Assembly (NCBI RefSeq): GCF_001942335.1
Contig: NZ_MKKH01000078.1
Span: forward strand, 51,316-115,315
DNA length: 64,000 bases
DNA from: Cellulosimicrobium sp. CUA-896
GTDB taxonomy: Bacteria > Actinomycetota > Actinomycetes > Actinomycetales > Cellulomonadaceae
Direction of reading: 5' to 3'
The notes under the pieces are model-generated. The model was not told the DNA's origin. It worked only from the letters and a program-made list of their open reading frames with translations, and ran no database searches. A program made the translations under genes and the position numbers. This document shows positions 45,093 through 55,700 of this stretch, in pieces (position 1 is the first letter of the stretch; every line of letters begins with the position of its first letter).

Positions 45093-46268
45093 CTACTCGA
45101 GCGGGCCGAGGAGCGACTGCGCGACCGTCGAGTGCGCGGACTCGTCGTCGGACGGGTGGAAGAGGCCCGCGAGCACGTCGCGGTACAGCCGGCCGAGCTC
45201 GTTCCCCGCGAAGTAGCTCGACCCTCCGGCGACGCGCACGGCCTGGTCGACGACCGTCTTCGCCGTCTCCGTCGCCCGCACCTTGAGCCCGGCCGTGGCC
45301 CGGAACCAGCCCGCGCCCCGGTCGACGAGCGCGTCGATCTCGCCGGCCGCCGCGTCGAGCTGCGGCCAGATCCCGTCGAGCTCGAGGGCCGCGTCGGCCA
45401 GGCGCCAGCGGATGTCGGGGTCCTGGGACAGCGGCGCGCCGTCGTTCTTCATCGACGTGCGGCGCCGGGCGGCGGCGACGCCCAGCTCGAGCGCGCGGTC
45501 GGCGATGCCCGTGTACACCGACGCGAGGAGGATCTCGAACGTCGTGAAGATGCCCACGACGAGCGGGTCGAGGCTGGGCCCGGGCGCGAGCCGCCGCACC
45601 ACGCGGTCGGCCGGGGCGGGGGCACCGTCGAGCAGCGTCGAGCACGACTGCGACGCGCGCATGCCCATCGTGTCCCAGTCGTCGGCGATCTCGACCCCGC
45701 CGCCGTCCCGGGTGACGAACGCGTGCACGAGGCGCGGCGCGTCGTCGGACACCGTGTCGAGACCCAGGACGCCGAGGCGCGTCCAGCCGGGGGAGTTGGA
45801 GGTGAAGATCTTGCGGCCGTGGAACGTGTAGCCGCCGCTGCCGTCCGGCCGGGCCTCGGTGCGCGAGCCGAGCAGGACGAGGTCGTTGCCCGCCTCCGAG
45901 TACCCGAACCCGAAGACCTCGCCACGGCCCGCCTCCTCGAGCAGCCAGTCGAGCGAGGAGTCGCCGCGCTCGTGCAGGTAGCGCGCGACGCCCGTCCACA
46001 CGTGGTGCATGTTCACCGCGAGCGCCGTCGCGGGTGCCGCACCGGCGAGGCGCGCCTGCTCGCGCGCCGTCTCCCGCAGGCCGAGGCCGGCCCCGCCGAA
46101 CGACTCGGGGACGAGCGCGCGCAGGTACCCCGCCTCGCTGAGGTCCGCCATGTCGTCGTCGAACCACGTGTTCTCGCGGTCGTGCCGGGCGGCGCGGGAC
46201 CGGACGGTCTCGAGGAGGTCGTCGTCGAGGAGCGTGCGGGGAGCGGGGAACGGGAAGGGCGTCGGCAT
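45093..46268 (-). CDS. Acyl-CoA dehydrogenase family protein
   Basis: The 391-residue flavoenzyme has the N-terminal helical domain (GYLRALVPESFGGAGLGLRE), the FAD-binding beta-domain (GFGYSEAGNDLVLLG, YTFHGRKIFTSNSPGW) and the C-terminal helical domain (ETAKTVVDQAVRVAGGSSYFAGNELGRLYRDV). The pattern is close to the acyl-CoA dehydrogenase/DszC-SfnC-like group, so it may be a dehydrogenase or a flavin monooxygenase. ATG at 46268 follows a weak AAGGCAGG. TACGGT at 46342-46347 (minus strand) is a candidate -10. It ends 80 bp before the trans-sulfuration gene. Confidence 0.8.
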   Translation of the reverse strand: MPTPFPFPAPRTLLDDDLLETVRSRAARHDRENTWFDDDMADLSEAGYLRALVPESFGGAGLGLRETAREQARLAGAAPATALAVNMHHVWTGVARYLHERGDSSLDWLLEEAGRGEVFGFGYSEAGNDLVLLGSRTEARPDGSGGYTFHGRKIFTSNSPGWTRLGVLGLDTVSDDAPRLVHAFVTRDGGGVEIADDWDTMGMRASQSCSTLLDGAPAPADRVVRRLAPGPSLDPLVVGIFTTFEILLASVYTGIADRALELGVAAARRRTSMKNDGAPLSQDPDIRWRLADAALELDGIWPQLDAAAGEIDALVDRGAGWFRATAGLKVRATETAKTVVDQAVRVAGGSSYFAGNELGRLYRDVLAGLFHPSDDESAHSTVAQSLLGPLE

Positions 46269-46388
46269 GGCCTGCCTTCGGGTCGGGTCGGGTCGGGGGA
46301 CGCGAGCGAGGGGCCCGGCGGACGTGCCGCCGAGCCCCTCCACCGTACGCCGCCGGCGGTCCGTCACCGCGCGGGCCGGACCGCCGCC

Positions 46389-47170
46389 TCAGCCCCGCGG
46401 GCTCGCCGCGTGCTCGCCCGGCCGGCCCCCGAGGTAGAGCTCGGAGAGCTGGGGGTCGGCGAGCAGCTCCGGCGCCGGCCCGGAGATGTGCACCCGGCCG
46501 AGGTCGAGCACGCAGCCGATGTCCGCGGTCTCCAGGGCGCGGCGCGCGTTCTGCTCGACGAGCAGCACCGCGACGCCCGCGTCGCGCATGCGCACGACCT
46601 GCTCGAACACCGTCGCGGTCGTCTTGGGGTCCAGCCCCATCGACGGCTCGTCGAGGAGCACGACGCGCGGGCTGACCATGAGCGAGCGCGCGAACTCCAC
46701 CTGCTTCTGCTGGCCGCCCGACAGCAGACCGGCGAGCTGCTTCCACCGCTCGCGACGATCGGGAACAGCTCCTGCACGAACGCCACGCGCTCGGCCACCT
46801 GCGCCTTGTCCCGCAGCGTGTACGCGCCGAGCAGCACGTTCTCCGCGACCGTCATCTCGCGGAACACGCTGTGCCCCTGGAGCACGTGCGCCAGGCCGGA
46901 CGAGAGCATCTCCTGGGGTCCCTGGCCAGTGACGTCCCGCCCGCCCACGAGGACGCGGCCCGAGCGCGGCTTCAGCAGCCCGGACGCGACCTTGAGCACC
47001 GTGGACTTCCCGGCGCCGTTCGGCCCGACCAGGCACACCACCGTCGAGGCCGGGACCTGGATCGTCAGCCCGCGCAGGACCATCGCCGCGCGGCCGTACC
47101 CGGCCTGGACGTCGTCCAGCTCGAGCAGGTACTCCTGCTGCGCCCCCGCTCCGGGGGTCCGCTCAGACAC
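46389..47170 (-). CDS. livF: Branched-chain amino acid-type ABC transporter ATPase LivF (frameshifted)
   Basis: The ATPase is about 260 residues, with Walker A VGPNGAGKSTV, ABC signature LSGGQQKQ and Walker B VVLLDEPSMGLDP. Frame is lost at 46750-46751: FPIVA continues as ERWKQLAGLLSGGQ only if one G is added (coding strand GCGAGCGG should be GCGGAGCGG). The GTG at 47170 overlaps the livG stop by 8 nt. It is the last gene of the five-gene importer operon. Confidence 0.88.
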
Positions 47171-47921
47171 CAAGGTAGGCCTCCAGCACTCGGGGGTCGG
47201 ACTGCACGACGGCGGGCGTGCCCTCGGCGATGGGCCGGCCGCGGTCGAACACGATGACGTGGTGGGACAGGCTCATCACCATGTCCATGTTGTGCTCGAC
47301 GACGAGGAACGTGCGCCCCTCGGCGTTGAGCTCCTGCACGAGCGTCCCGATGCGCCCGATGAGCGCCGGGTTCACGCCGCCGGCGGGCTCGTCGAGCATG
47401 ATCGTGTCCGGGTCGCCCATGAGCACGCCCGCCAGCTCGAGCAGCTTCTGCTGCCCGTAGGACAGGTTGCGCGCCTCGGCGTTCTCCAGGTGGTCGATGC
47501 CGACGCGCACGAGCAACGCGCGCGCCTTGTCGATCTCCTCGGGGTTGCGCGCGCCGCCGAGCAGGTCGCGCAGCCGCGGGGGCCGCACGGCCACGAGCAT
47601 GTTCTCGAGCACGGTCATGCGCGGGAAGATGCGGCACAGCTGGAAGCTGCGCCCGATCCCGGCCCGCGCGATCGTGTGCGGGGCCTTGCGCGTGATGTCG
47701 TGGCCGCGGAACGTGACCGTGCCCGAGTCCGGCTTGATCATGCCCGTGACGCAGTTGAAGAACGTCGTCTTGCCCGAGCCGTTCGGGCCGATGAGCGCGT
47801 TGATCTTGCCGTGCTGGAACGTCACCGTCGCGTCGCGCACGGCGTGGACGCCGCCGAACGACTTGGTGAGCCCGACGGTCTCGAGGTTGCGCGTCCTCTG
47901 CTCGGTCGCGGTGGTCGTCAT
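47163..47921 (-). CDS. livG: Branched-chain amino acid-type ABC transporter ATPase LivG
   Basis: The 252-residue ATPase has Walker A IGPNGSGKTTFF, signature NLSYGQQKLLELAG (SYGQQ as usual in LivG), Walker B TIMLDEPAGGVNP and the LivG-type C-terminal AEGTPAVVQSDPRVLEAYLG. Its ATG overlaps the livM stop (ATGA), and GGAGGAACG precedes it. It energises uptake together with LivF. Confidence 0.93.
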   Translation of the reverse strand: MTTTATEQRTRNLETVGLTKSFGGVHAVRDATVTFQHGKINALIGPNGSGKTTFFNCVTGMIKPDSGTVTFRGHDITRKAPHTIARAGIGRSFQLCRIFPRMTVLENMLVAVRPPRLRDLLGGARNPEEIDKARALLVRVGIDHLENAEARNLSYGQQKLLELAGVLMGDPDTIMLDEPAGGVNPALIGRIGTLVQELNAEGRTFLVVEHNMDMVMSLSHHVIVFDRGRPIAEGTPAVVQSDPRVLEAYLGV

Positions 47922-49256
47922 CGTTCCTCCTCCGGGCCCGTCCGGGGACGTGGGGCCGCGTCTTCCATCCGCTCGCTCGTCCCTCGCGAGCTCCCGCCAG
48001 GCCCGCCACGACGCGGCCCCACGTCCTCTCCCTGGCCCTCGGTGGGCGTCGCACCGCCGCGTCGTTCGAGGTGGCCGACGGCGGTCGTCCCCTCGGCGGT
48101 CGCGCCGCCGGCCGCGACGGCGCGGTTGTGCTCGAGGAGCTCGGCCGCCGTCATCTCGCGGATCGAGGAGTCCTGCGGGCCGAACCGGCGCACGAGGGAC
48201 TGCACGGCGGGGATGATCCCGTCGGGCATGAACAGCACGACGACGCCGAGCAGGATCGCGGTCGCGACGAGGTGGAACTGGGTGTCGCCGAACTCGAGCT
48301 TGAAGTACTCGAGGCCCGTGCCGACGACGAGGGCGCCCAGCAGCGGGCCGAACAGGTGCCGCACGCCGCCGAAGAGGGCCATGAGCACCATGTAGGAGCC
48401 GAGCATGATCGAGAACTGGAAGATCGGGTCCAGATCGCCGAACCACAGCGCGTACATCCCGCCGGCGAGGCCGGTGAACGTGGCCGAGACGACGTAGGCG
48501 ACGAGCTTGTAGTTGCGCGTCGGCACGCCCAGGGCCTGGGCCTTGTCCTCGTCCTCGCGCACCGCCTTGAGGCCGGTGCCGAAGCGGGAACGGTCGATCG
48601 CCCACCAGACGAGCAGCATGACCGCGAGCAGCGCGGCGAACAGGTAGAAGAACACGCGGTGGTGCTCCGGCCGCAGGAGGTCCGGGAACGGGCGCGGGAC
48701 GACGAGGCCGTCCGAGCCGCCCGTGAACGAGCCCCAGGCCTGGAAGACGAGCAGCAGGATGAGCACGAACGAGATGGACACGATGACGAACGACGCCCCG
48801 CGCACGCGCAGCGCCGCGATGCCGAGCGGGATCGTGATGACGAGGACGATCGCCCCGGCGAGGAGCCAGGCGACGAAGCTCGGCAGGCCCAGGTCGCGGA
48901 TGAGGATGCCCGTGCCGTACGCGCCCAGGCCGAAGAACGCGGCGTGACCGAGCGAGACGTAGCCCGTGAAGCCGCCCATGAAGTTCCAGGCGGTCGCGGT
49001 GCAGGCGTAGCTCGCGACGACGATGCCGGCCGACAGGATGTACGCGTTGGGCGCCATCGTCGGGAACGCGAGGACGAGCGCGACCCCCACCGCGAGCGCG
49101 GCGAGCCGGGCGACGCGTACCCACCGGCGCGGGCCCGGGGGCCGGGGGAGCGGTGGTGGCCCGCGCGCCGTCGGCCACGTCGTCCCGTGGCGGCGTGGTG
49201 CCCGCGGGACGACCCGCGGGACCGACCGCAGGACGGGTGTCAGAAGCGTTGCGCAA
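47918..49256 (-). CDS. livM: Branched-chain amino acid-type ABC permease LivM (probable frameshift in N-terminus)
   Basis: The permease is about 445 residues. The membrane core (AFPTMAPNAYILSAGIVVASY, GYVSLGHAAFFGLGAYGTG, with the ATPase-contact loop RFGTGLKAVREDEDKAQALG) is typical. The N-terminal coding (TTG at 49256, MRNASDTRPAVG...) overlaps the livH stop and is in another frame; one extra C in the CCCCC run at about 49142-49147 would explain it. After the usual end (IREMTAAELLEHNRA) the protein has a tail of about 60 polar residues whose DNA contains a 17-bp perfect inverted repeat. Confidence 0.85.
47946..48026. repeat. 17-bp perfect inverted repeat in the livM 3' end
   Basis: Arms at 47946-47962 and 48010-48026 are exact reverse complements separated by 47 nt. 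They sit in the unusual tail of livM, just before livG, where an mRNA hairpin could affect expression of livGF relative to livKHM. Confidence 0.75.
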
Positions 49257-50124
49257 GACGACCTCCGAAGAATCCCTGGGGCCGCAGCATCAGCGTCGCG
49301 AACAGCGCGACGTAGAAGATGGTCTGCGCCCACGTCGTGCCGAGCGGCACCTGGAGCAGGCTCTGCCCGACGCCGAGGACGAGCGCCGCGATCGCGGCGC
49401 CGGGGATCGACCCCAGGCCGCCGACGACGATGATCGCCATGAGCGGGCCGATCCAGTGCCAGTGCAGCGACGGGTAGATCGTGGCGTCGAGCGACAGGGC
49501 CGTCCCGCCGATCGCCGCGGTCGCGAGGCCCAGCCCGAAGCCGAAGCCGGCGACGCGGTCGGTCTTGATGCCGACGAGCTGCGCCGCCTCGCGGTGCTGG
49601 ATCGTGGCGCGCAGCGCCTGGCCGAAGCGGCTGTGCTTCATGAGCACGTACAGCAGGGCGAGCGACAGGGCGGCCAGCGCGAACGCGACGAGCTTGACGA
49701 CGGCGATCCGCGCGCCGAAGAACTCGACGCTCGCGCCCGAGTACGGCAGCTGGATGCGCCGCTGGGTGCCGCTCCAGACGAACCCGATCATGCCCTCGAT
49801 GAACAGGGCGACGGCGAACGTCAGCAGGACCGACATCATGGTGAGCGTCGCGGGGCGCAGGCGCGTGATGAGCAGGCGCTGCATCCCGACGCCCACGGCG
49901 AAGAACAGCGGCACCGTCACGACGAGCGACAGGAGCGGGTCCATCCCCGTCTGCTGGTTGAAGTACCACGCGAGGTAGGCGGCGAGGATGAGGAACGCCG
50001 AGTGGGCGATCATCACGACCCGCATCACCCCGAAGTACAGGGTCAGGCCCGCTGCCAGGAGGGCGTACAGCCCTCCCAGCAGCACGCCGAGCATGAGGCT
50101 CTGGAAGAGGAGCGACACCGTCAC
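49240..50124 (-). CDS. livH: Branched-chain amino acid-type ABC permease LivH
   Basis: The 294-residue permease has eight or so helices, starting LFQSLMLGVLLGGLYALLAAGLTL, with the ATPase-contact loop RFGQALRATIQHREAAQLVGI and GIGSIPGA-like GLGSIPGAAIAALVLG. The GTG at 50124 is 7 nt after the livK stop. No Shine-Dalgarno of note lies before it, so translation is probably coupled. Its stop lies inside the start region of livM. Confidence 0.92.
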   Translation of the reverse strand: MTVSLLFQSLMLGVLLGGLYALLAAGLTLYFGVMRVVMIAHSAFLILAAYLAWYFNQQTGMDPLLSLVVTVPLFFAVGVGMQRLLITRLRPATLTMMSVLLTFAVALFIEGMIGFVWSGTQRRIQLPYSGASVEFFGARIAVVKLVAFALAALSLALLYVLMKHSRFGQALRATIQHREAAQLVGIKTDRVAGFGFGLGLATAAIGGTALSLDATIYPSLHWHWIGPLMAIIVVGGLGSIPGAAIAALVLGVGQSLLQVPLGTTWAQTIFYVALFATLMLRPQGFFGGRLAQRF

Positions 50125-50131
50125 GGACGGA

Positions 50132-51391
50132 TCACCACGCCGGCTTCGGGAAGACCATCTCGGCCTCCTGGGCGTCCTCGGGCAGGACGATCTGGATCTC
50201 GCCGTCCACGTACTGCTGGATGAGGTGCGCGCCCTGCGGCTTGCCCGTCTCGTCCCACGTGAGCGGCCCGACGACCGTCTCGACCTCGTTGTCGCGCAGC
50301 CAGTCGACGAGCTGCTGCTGGCACTCGCCCTGCTCCGCGCAGCCGACCTCCTCGACGGCCGCGGCGACGACCTGGCCGGTCGTGTACGCGTTCGCCTCGT
50401 CCTCGCCGGGCGGGTTGCCGTGGAGCTCGGTGTACCGCTCGACGAACTCGACGTTCGACGGCCAGCTCGCCGTCTCGGTGTACCCGGTCGGCGAGAGGAT
50501 GCCCTCCGTCTTGGCGCCGATGGCCGCGGAGAACTCGGGGTTGGTCGGGGCGGTCGAGAACGCGGCCATCTCGGGCTGGTAGTCCAGCTGCTGCAGGGCG
50601 ACGATGAGGTTCACGGCGTCCTGGTACTGCGTGCCGCCGACGACCATCTCCGCCCCGGAGTCGGCGATCTTCGCCGCGATCGACGAGAAGTCCGTCGTGT
50701 TGGGCGGGTAGACCTCGTCGACGACGACCTCGACGCCGGCGTCGGCGAGCTTGTCACGCAGGCCGTAGGCGGTGCCCTGGGCGAACGGGTCGTCCATGGC
50801 CGCCACGGCGACCGTGGCCGGCCGCTCGTCCTCGGGCATCGCGAGGATGTGGTCCGCGAGGTAGTTGTAGTGGTCGTCCGCCACCGCGGGTGCCGCGTAG
50901 AAGAGGTTCTCGAAGCCCTGCTCGAAGACCTCGTTCGCGGCGCCGGCCGGCTCGACGAAGAGCATGCCGTACTCCTCGGCGACGCGGGCGCTCGGCACCA
51001 CGAGGCGCGTCGAGAACGGGCCGAAGACGAGGTCGACCTCGTCCTGCGCGATGAGCGCCTCGTAGTCCTGGACCACGCGGTCGGCGTTGGACTGGTCGTC
51101 GAGGATCTTGAGCTCGACCTGGCGCCCGAGGAGCCCGCCGTCCTCGTTGACGAACTGCGCCCAGGCCTCGTAGCCGCGCTGCACGCCCTTGCCGGGTTCG
51201 GAGAAGTCCCCGGTGAGGGGCAGGGAGATGCCGATGACGATGGGGTCGTCGGCGGCGTCGCCGCCTCCGCCCGAGCCGCCGCCGGAGCAGGCGGTGAGCA
51301 CGAGCGCCGACGCGGACAGGCCCGCCGTGACGGCGAGCGCGCGCTGCTTGCGGGTGCGCGGTGACGGCCGCGATGCCTTGCGTGGGGACAT
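50132..51391 (-). CDS. livK: Branched-chain amino acid-type substrate-binding lipoprotein
   Basis: The 419-residue protein has a Lys/Arg-rich signal peptide and lipobox LVLTAC-SG, then a Gly/Ser linker and the type 1 periplasmic-binding fold (IVIGISLPLTGDFSEPGKGV, VDLVFGPFSTRLVVPSARVAEE). Binding proteins of this class take branched-chain amino acids, urea, amides or aromatic compounds. The first gene of the operon livKHMGF, it has GGGAGAA 9 nt before the ATG and two LacI-type operators upstream, which hints that the cargo is linked to carbohydrate or carbon status (inference). Confidence 0.9.
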   Translation of the reverse strand: MSPRKASRPSPRTRKQRALAVTAGLSASALVLTACSGGGSGGGGDAADDPIVIGISLPLTGDFSEPGKGVQRGYEAWAQFVNEDGGLLGRQVELKILDDQSNADRVVQDYEALIAQDEVDLVFGPFSTRLVVPSARVAEEYGMLFVEPAGAANEVFEQGFENLFYAAPAVADDHYNYLADHILAMPEDERPATVAVAAMDDPFAQGTAYGLRDKLADAGVEVVVDEVYPPNTTDFSSIAAKIADSGAEMVVGGTQYQDAVNLIVALQQLDYQPEMAAFSTAPTNPEFSAAIGAKTEGILSPTGYTETASWPSNVEFVERYTELHGNPPGEDEANAYTTGQVVAAAVEEVGCAEQGECQQQLVDWLRDNEVETVVGPLTWDETGKPQGAHLIQQYVDGEIQIVLPEDAQEAEMVFPKPAW

Positions 51392-51445
51392 GGAACGGGT
51401 TCTCCCTACCTCGTCGTAGTGAGTACGTGGTGCGTACCTCTGTGT

Positions 51446-51473
51446 ACGTAAGCGCTTTCGCAAGCGCTTCCGT
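51446..51473. promoter_or_regulatory. Twin LacI-type operators
   Basis: Two AAGCGCTT cores (51450-51457 and 51462-51469) are 12 bp apart, about one helical turn. They lie between livK (start 51391, leftward) and the LacI gene (start 51568, rightward), so one regulator could control both. Confidence 0.75.
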
Positions 51474-51567
51474 CAGGTTACGCTGCTCTGCAGGGTCGTG
51501 GCAAGCATCACGTCGGAGCCGGTCGAGGGAGACGGGCCGCCGTGGCGCCGGGAGGAACGAGGTCCGC

Positions 51568-52616
51568 GTGCGGCGCGAGAGCAGGGCAGCAGGTCGTGAC
51601 GGGCTCCGGCTCGCCGACGTCGCGGAGCGGGCCGGGGTGTCCCTCGCGACCGCGTCGCGGTCGCTCGCGGGACGCCAGGGCGTCTCGGAGCAGGTGGCGG
51701 CACAGGTGCGGCAGGTCGCGGCCGAGATGGGCTACGTGGCCAACCCGCACGCGCGGACGTTGGCGGGCGGCGCGACGTCGGTCGCCGGTCTCGTCGTCTA
51801 CGAGATCGGCGACCCGTACTTCTCCGAGATCGCGAGCGGAGTCGTGCGTGTGGCGGCGCAGCACGGGTGGAGCGTGCAGATCAGCCACACCGAGCGCGAC
51901 CCGGACGCGGAGGTCGCCCAGATCCGCCTCATGCGGGCCCACCGGGTGGGCGCGATCGTGATGGCCGGGTCGGGCTACGTGGACGCCGCGCTGGAGTCCG
52001 ACGCGGCGCGCGAGCTCACCGCGTACCAGGAGGGCGGCGGGCGCGTCGTCGTGGTCGGGCGCCACCACCTGCGCTGCGACGCCGTCCTGCCCGACAACGC
52101 GCCGGCGGGCGAAGCGTGGCGGAGCACCTGCTCGGGCTCGGCCACCGGCGCCTCGCCGTGGCCGCCGGTCCCGCACAGCTCACGACGATCGCGGACCGGC
52201 TCGCCGGCGTCCGCGCGGCCGTGGCGGAGCACGGCCTCGACCCGGACGCGCTGCCCGTCGTGCACGCGCCCTTCACGCGCGAGGGCGGCCGGGACGCGGC
52301 GCGCCGGCTCCTCGACGAGCACCCGGGCACCACGGCGGTCCTCGCGCTCAACGACGCGATGGCGACGGGCGTGCTGTCCGTCCTGCGCGAGCGGGGGATC
52401 TCCGTGCCGCACGACGTCTCCGTCACGGGGTTCGACGACATCCAGGTGGCGCAGGACCTCGCGCCGGCGCTCACGACCGTCCGGCTGCCCATGAGCGAGA
52501 TCGGCGCCGCCGCCCTCGAGCTGGCCCTGCGGCCGGCGTCGGCGCGCCCGCGGCGGCGCACCACGGGTCACGCGCTCGTCGTGCGCGACTCGACGGCGCC
52601 CCCGCCGCGCGGCTGA
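51568..52616 (+). CDS. LacI family transcriptional regulator (frameshifted)
   Basis: The repressor is about 349 residues. The N-terminal helix-turn-helix and hinge are clear (RLADVAERAGVSLATASRSLAG, VAAEMGYVANPHARTLAGG). The periplasmic-binding-like core follows (GLVVYEIGDPYFSEIASGV, NDAMATGVLSVLRERGISVP, SVTGFDDI). Frame is lost at 52107-52109, where GGG should be GGGG so that DNAPA continues as GRSVAEHLLGLGH. GTG at 51568 has GGAGG 12 nt upstream, rather far. Likely ligands are sugars. Twin operators lie upstream and another near 56763, so it probably controls itself, livKHMGF and the secreted dehydrogenase. Confidence 0.87.
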
Positions 52617-52658
52617 CCGGCCCCCGCGACGCACGCCCCCGGTGGCGCCGGGGACGGC

Positions 52659-52694
52659 CGAGGGGGCGTGCGCGTCGCCGCGCACGCCCCCTCG
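52659..52694. terminator. Bidirectional terminator between lacI-type gene and the secreted dehydrogenase gene
   Basis: A perfect 16-bp stem (52659-52674 with 52679-52694) has a 4-nt loop TCGC and lies between two convergent genes. Confidence 0.85.
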
Positions 52695-52715
52695 TCCCGA
52701 AGAACGCCGTCGGCG

Positions 52716-55700
52716 TCAGCCGCAGGCGTGCGCCGCGTGCTCGACGACGACCTCGGACGACACCTCCTCGCCGTCCACGGTCGCGGTCGCGGTCACGGTG
52801 ACGGACCCGGCCTCGAGCGCCGCCGCCCGGACGGGGAACGCCTGGTAGGCCGCCGCGCCCGGCGCGACGTCCGTCACCGTCCGGGTGCCGTACGCGGTCG
52901 CGAGCGTCACGTCGGCCGGGGCGGCACTCGCGTTCGTCGCCGCGACCGCGAGGTACACCCGCCCGGCGAGGCACCGCGGCGCGACCTGGACGTCGAGCTC
53001 GACCCCCGCCGGCTCCTCGGCCGCGGTGACCGTGAGGCTGCGCAGCCGCCCGGTGTTGTCGAAGGAGCCGAACCCGACCCGGCCCTCGGCGAACGTCGTG
53101 TCGGTCGCCGTCAGCAGCGGGGTGTCGAGGCCGTCGACGTAGACCGCGACGTCGCCGCTGTCCGCGCACCGCACGACGCGCACGTCGTGCCACTCCTCGT
53201 CCGTGACCGCCGGCGGCGCGCCGACGCCCCCGTCCCACTGGTCGTCGATCCGCTCCCGGTCCCGGCCGTCGACCTTGAAGATGCCGTTGTGGGCGTAGAT
53301 CGTGTTGTCCTGCGACAGGTGGGCGTAGTAGTACTGCGTGTCCGACTGCCAGCCGAAGACGACGATGACGTCGCGGTTGTTGACGGACGCCGGCGCGTCG
53401 AGCCGCACCTCGGCCTGCAGCTCGAACGAGCCGAGCTCGGGCCCCTCGGTGAGCACGGCGTACTCGAACGGGCGGCGGATGCCGTCGTCCGGGTTGGTGC
53501 CCGCCTCGGCGAGCACGACCTCGTCGCCGGGGAACTGCCACTTGGACGGCGTGCGCGGCGCCCAGTGCTCGGCCGCCATGACGTCCGTGACCTGCTCGCC
53601 CGCCGGCGCGCACGACGGCGGCGCCGGCTCCTCGGCCGGCTCGGCGGCGAACAGCGCGTACTGCGCCGCCACCTGCTCGGCCGTGGGGACCGTGTCGAGG
53701 AACATGAGGTCGTCCATGCGGCCGTGGAACGGGTTGGCCTCGCGCGTGTCCTGCGGGAAGCTGCCGCCGATCTTGATCCCGGCCGGGTCCGTCGGTGACG
53801 TGGCGCCGGGGCCCCACGGGTTCGTCGAGGACGTGTACTCGCCCTCGAGCCGCTCGCCGTTCATGAACAGCTGCATCTCGCCGCCCGCGAAGTCGAACGT
53901 CGCGGCCAGGTGGACCCACTCGCCCTGCCGGAGGATCTCGTCCCACGGCAGGTCCGCGGCGAACGTCCACGAGCCGGCTCCGTCGACGCGCCGGCCGAGC
54001 GCGACGAGCTTGAGCTCGCCGTTCACGGTGATGACCTCGAGCAGCGCCCGTACGCCGTGCCCGTCGGAGTCGCCGCTGAGGACGCCCGCGAGGCCGATCG
54101 CGTTGTAGCGGTCGTCCGGGTTCGCGGTGCTCGAGTTGAGCGCCGGGTGCTCGCCCGTCGGCTTGAACCAGCCCATCACGGAGATCTCGTCCGTGCCGGC
54201 GAAGGCCCCGAGCGAGTCGACCCCCTCAGCGTCGTAGACCCCGGCCTTCCAGTCGTCGTTGGACGACGTCCCCGGGCTCATCTGCTGGGTCTGGAGCGCT
54301 TCGCCGGCCCCGGGGTACGCGCGGTCCGCGACACGCATCTCGGTGCCGCCGTTGACCAGCTGCACGTCCGTGCCCGACCAGCCCTGGTCGGCCTCCCACG
54401 TCGCGTCGGCCGCGACCGGGTGGTCGAAGTCGTAGTGCGCGACGAGGTTCGGTGCGAGCTCCGGCAGGGCGACGGGCGACGAGGCGCCGGCGTACCGCGC
54501 GCCCGTGACCTTCCAGACCTTCCCGTCGGCCTTCGACACCAGGTACAGCTCGCCGTCGGCGTCGGCCCCGAACCGCAGGTCGACGCGCGCGTCCCCGACG
54601 AGCTCCTGGAACGTCGTCTCCTGCCCGTCGTGGAAGACCTTGAGGTGCTCGATCTCCGCGAGGTCCTCCGGGTCGCCGTCGTTGCGCTGCATCTCGTCGG
54701 CCTGCGTCGACAGCACCCAGCCGCGCACGAGGTCGGTGAACAGGTAGCGGCCCCGGAGCTCGGGGATGTCGCCGCGGTAGACGAAGCCGCCGTTGAGCGC
54801 CACGCCCGCGTCACCGGTCTGGCCGGGGTCGCGGTTGTGGTCGTACGCGGCGACCGGGTAGGTGAAGCCGTTGTCGGCGTCGTCCTCGGGCAGGGGGAAG
54901 ATCTGCCGGTTCTCGGCGACGAACGGCCCCTCGCGCTCGGACCAGCCGAAGTTGTCGCCCGCCTCGACCTCGTAGACGGACTCGACCTGCCACTCGCCGA
55001 TGTGCCCGAGGTACATCGCGTGGTCCCCCTCGGGGTCCCAGCTGATGCGGTGCGGGTCGCGCATGCCGACGGCGTAGATCTCGCCGAGAGCGCCGGGGGT
55101 GCCGACGAACGGGTTGTCCGCCGGGATCCCGTACTGCCCGTTCGCGCTGTCGTCGCCCGTCGGGTCGATGCGGAAGATCTTGCCCTGCGGCGTGGACAGG
55201 TCCTGCGGGTTGCCGTTGCCCACACCGTTGCCGCCGTCCCCGACGAGGACGTAGAGCATGCCGTGGTCGGGGTCGCCCGGCTCGACGGTCGGGTTGAAGG
55301 CGATCTGCTGGACGGTGTGCACGCGCCCGGCGAACGGCACGCGCATGAGCTCGCGGCTCGTGCCGGCGAAGGTCTCGGCCGAGGGGTCCGTGGCCGTCCA
55401 CTCCGTGATCACGCTGTGGTAGTTCGTCCCTCCGAACGCCGGGAAGTCCGGCGTGTCCTCGGTCAGCGCGCTGCCCGCCTCGGTGTGCACGGTGTAGAAG
55501 ACCCCGTTGTCCGCGAACTCGGGGTGGAACTCGACGAACCCGAACCCGGTGCCCAGGCCCGCGTGGTTGTGGAAGTTGTCGACGAACCGGTCGCGCACGT
55601 TCAGGTAGGCGACGTGCTCCCCGGTCTCCTCGTCGACCATGTAGAGGATCTCGTTCATGTCGGGCACGGCGAGACGGCCGGAGCCGTCGGGCACCTCGTC

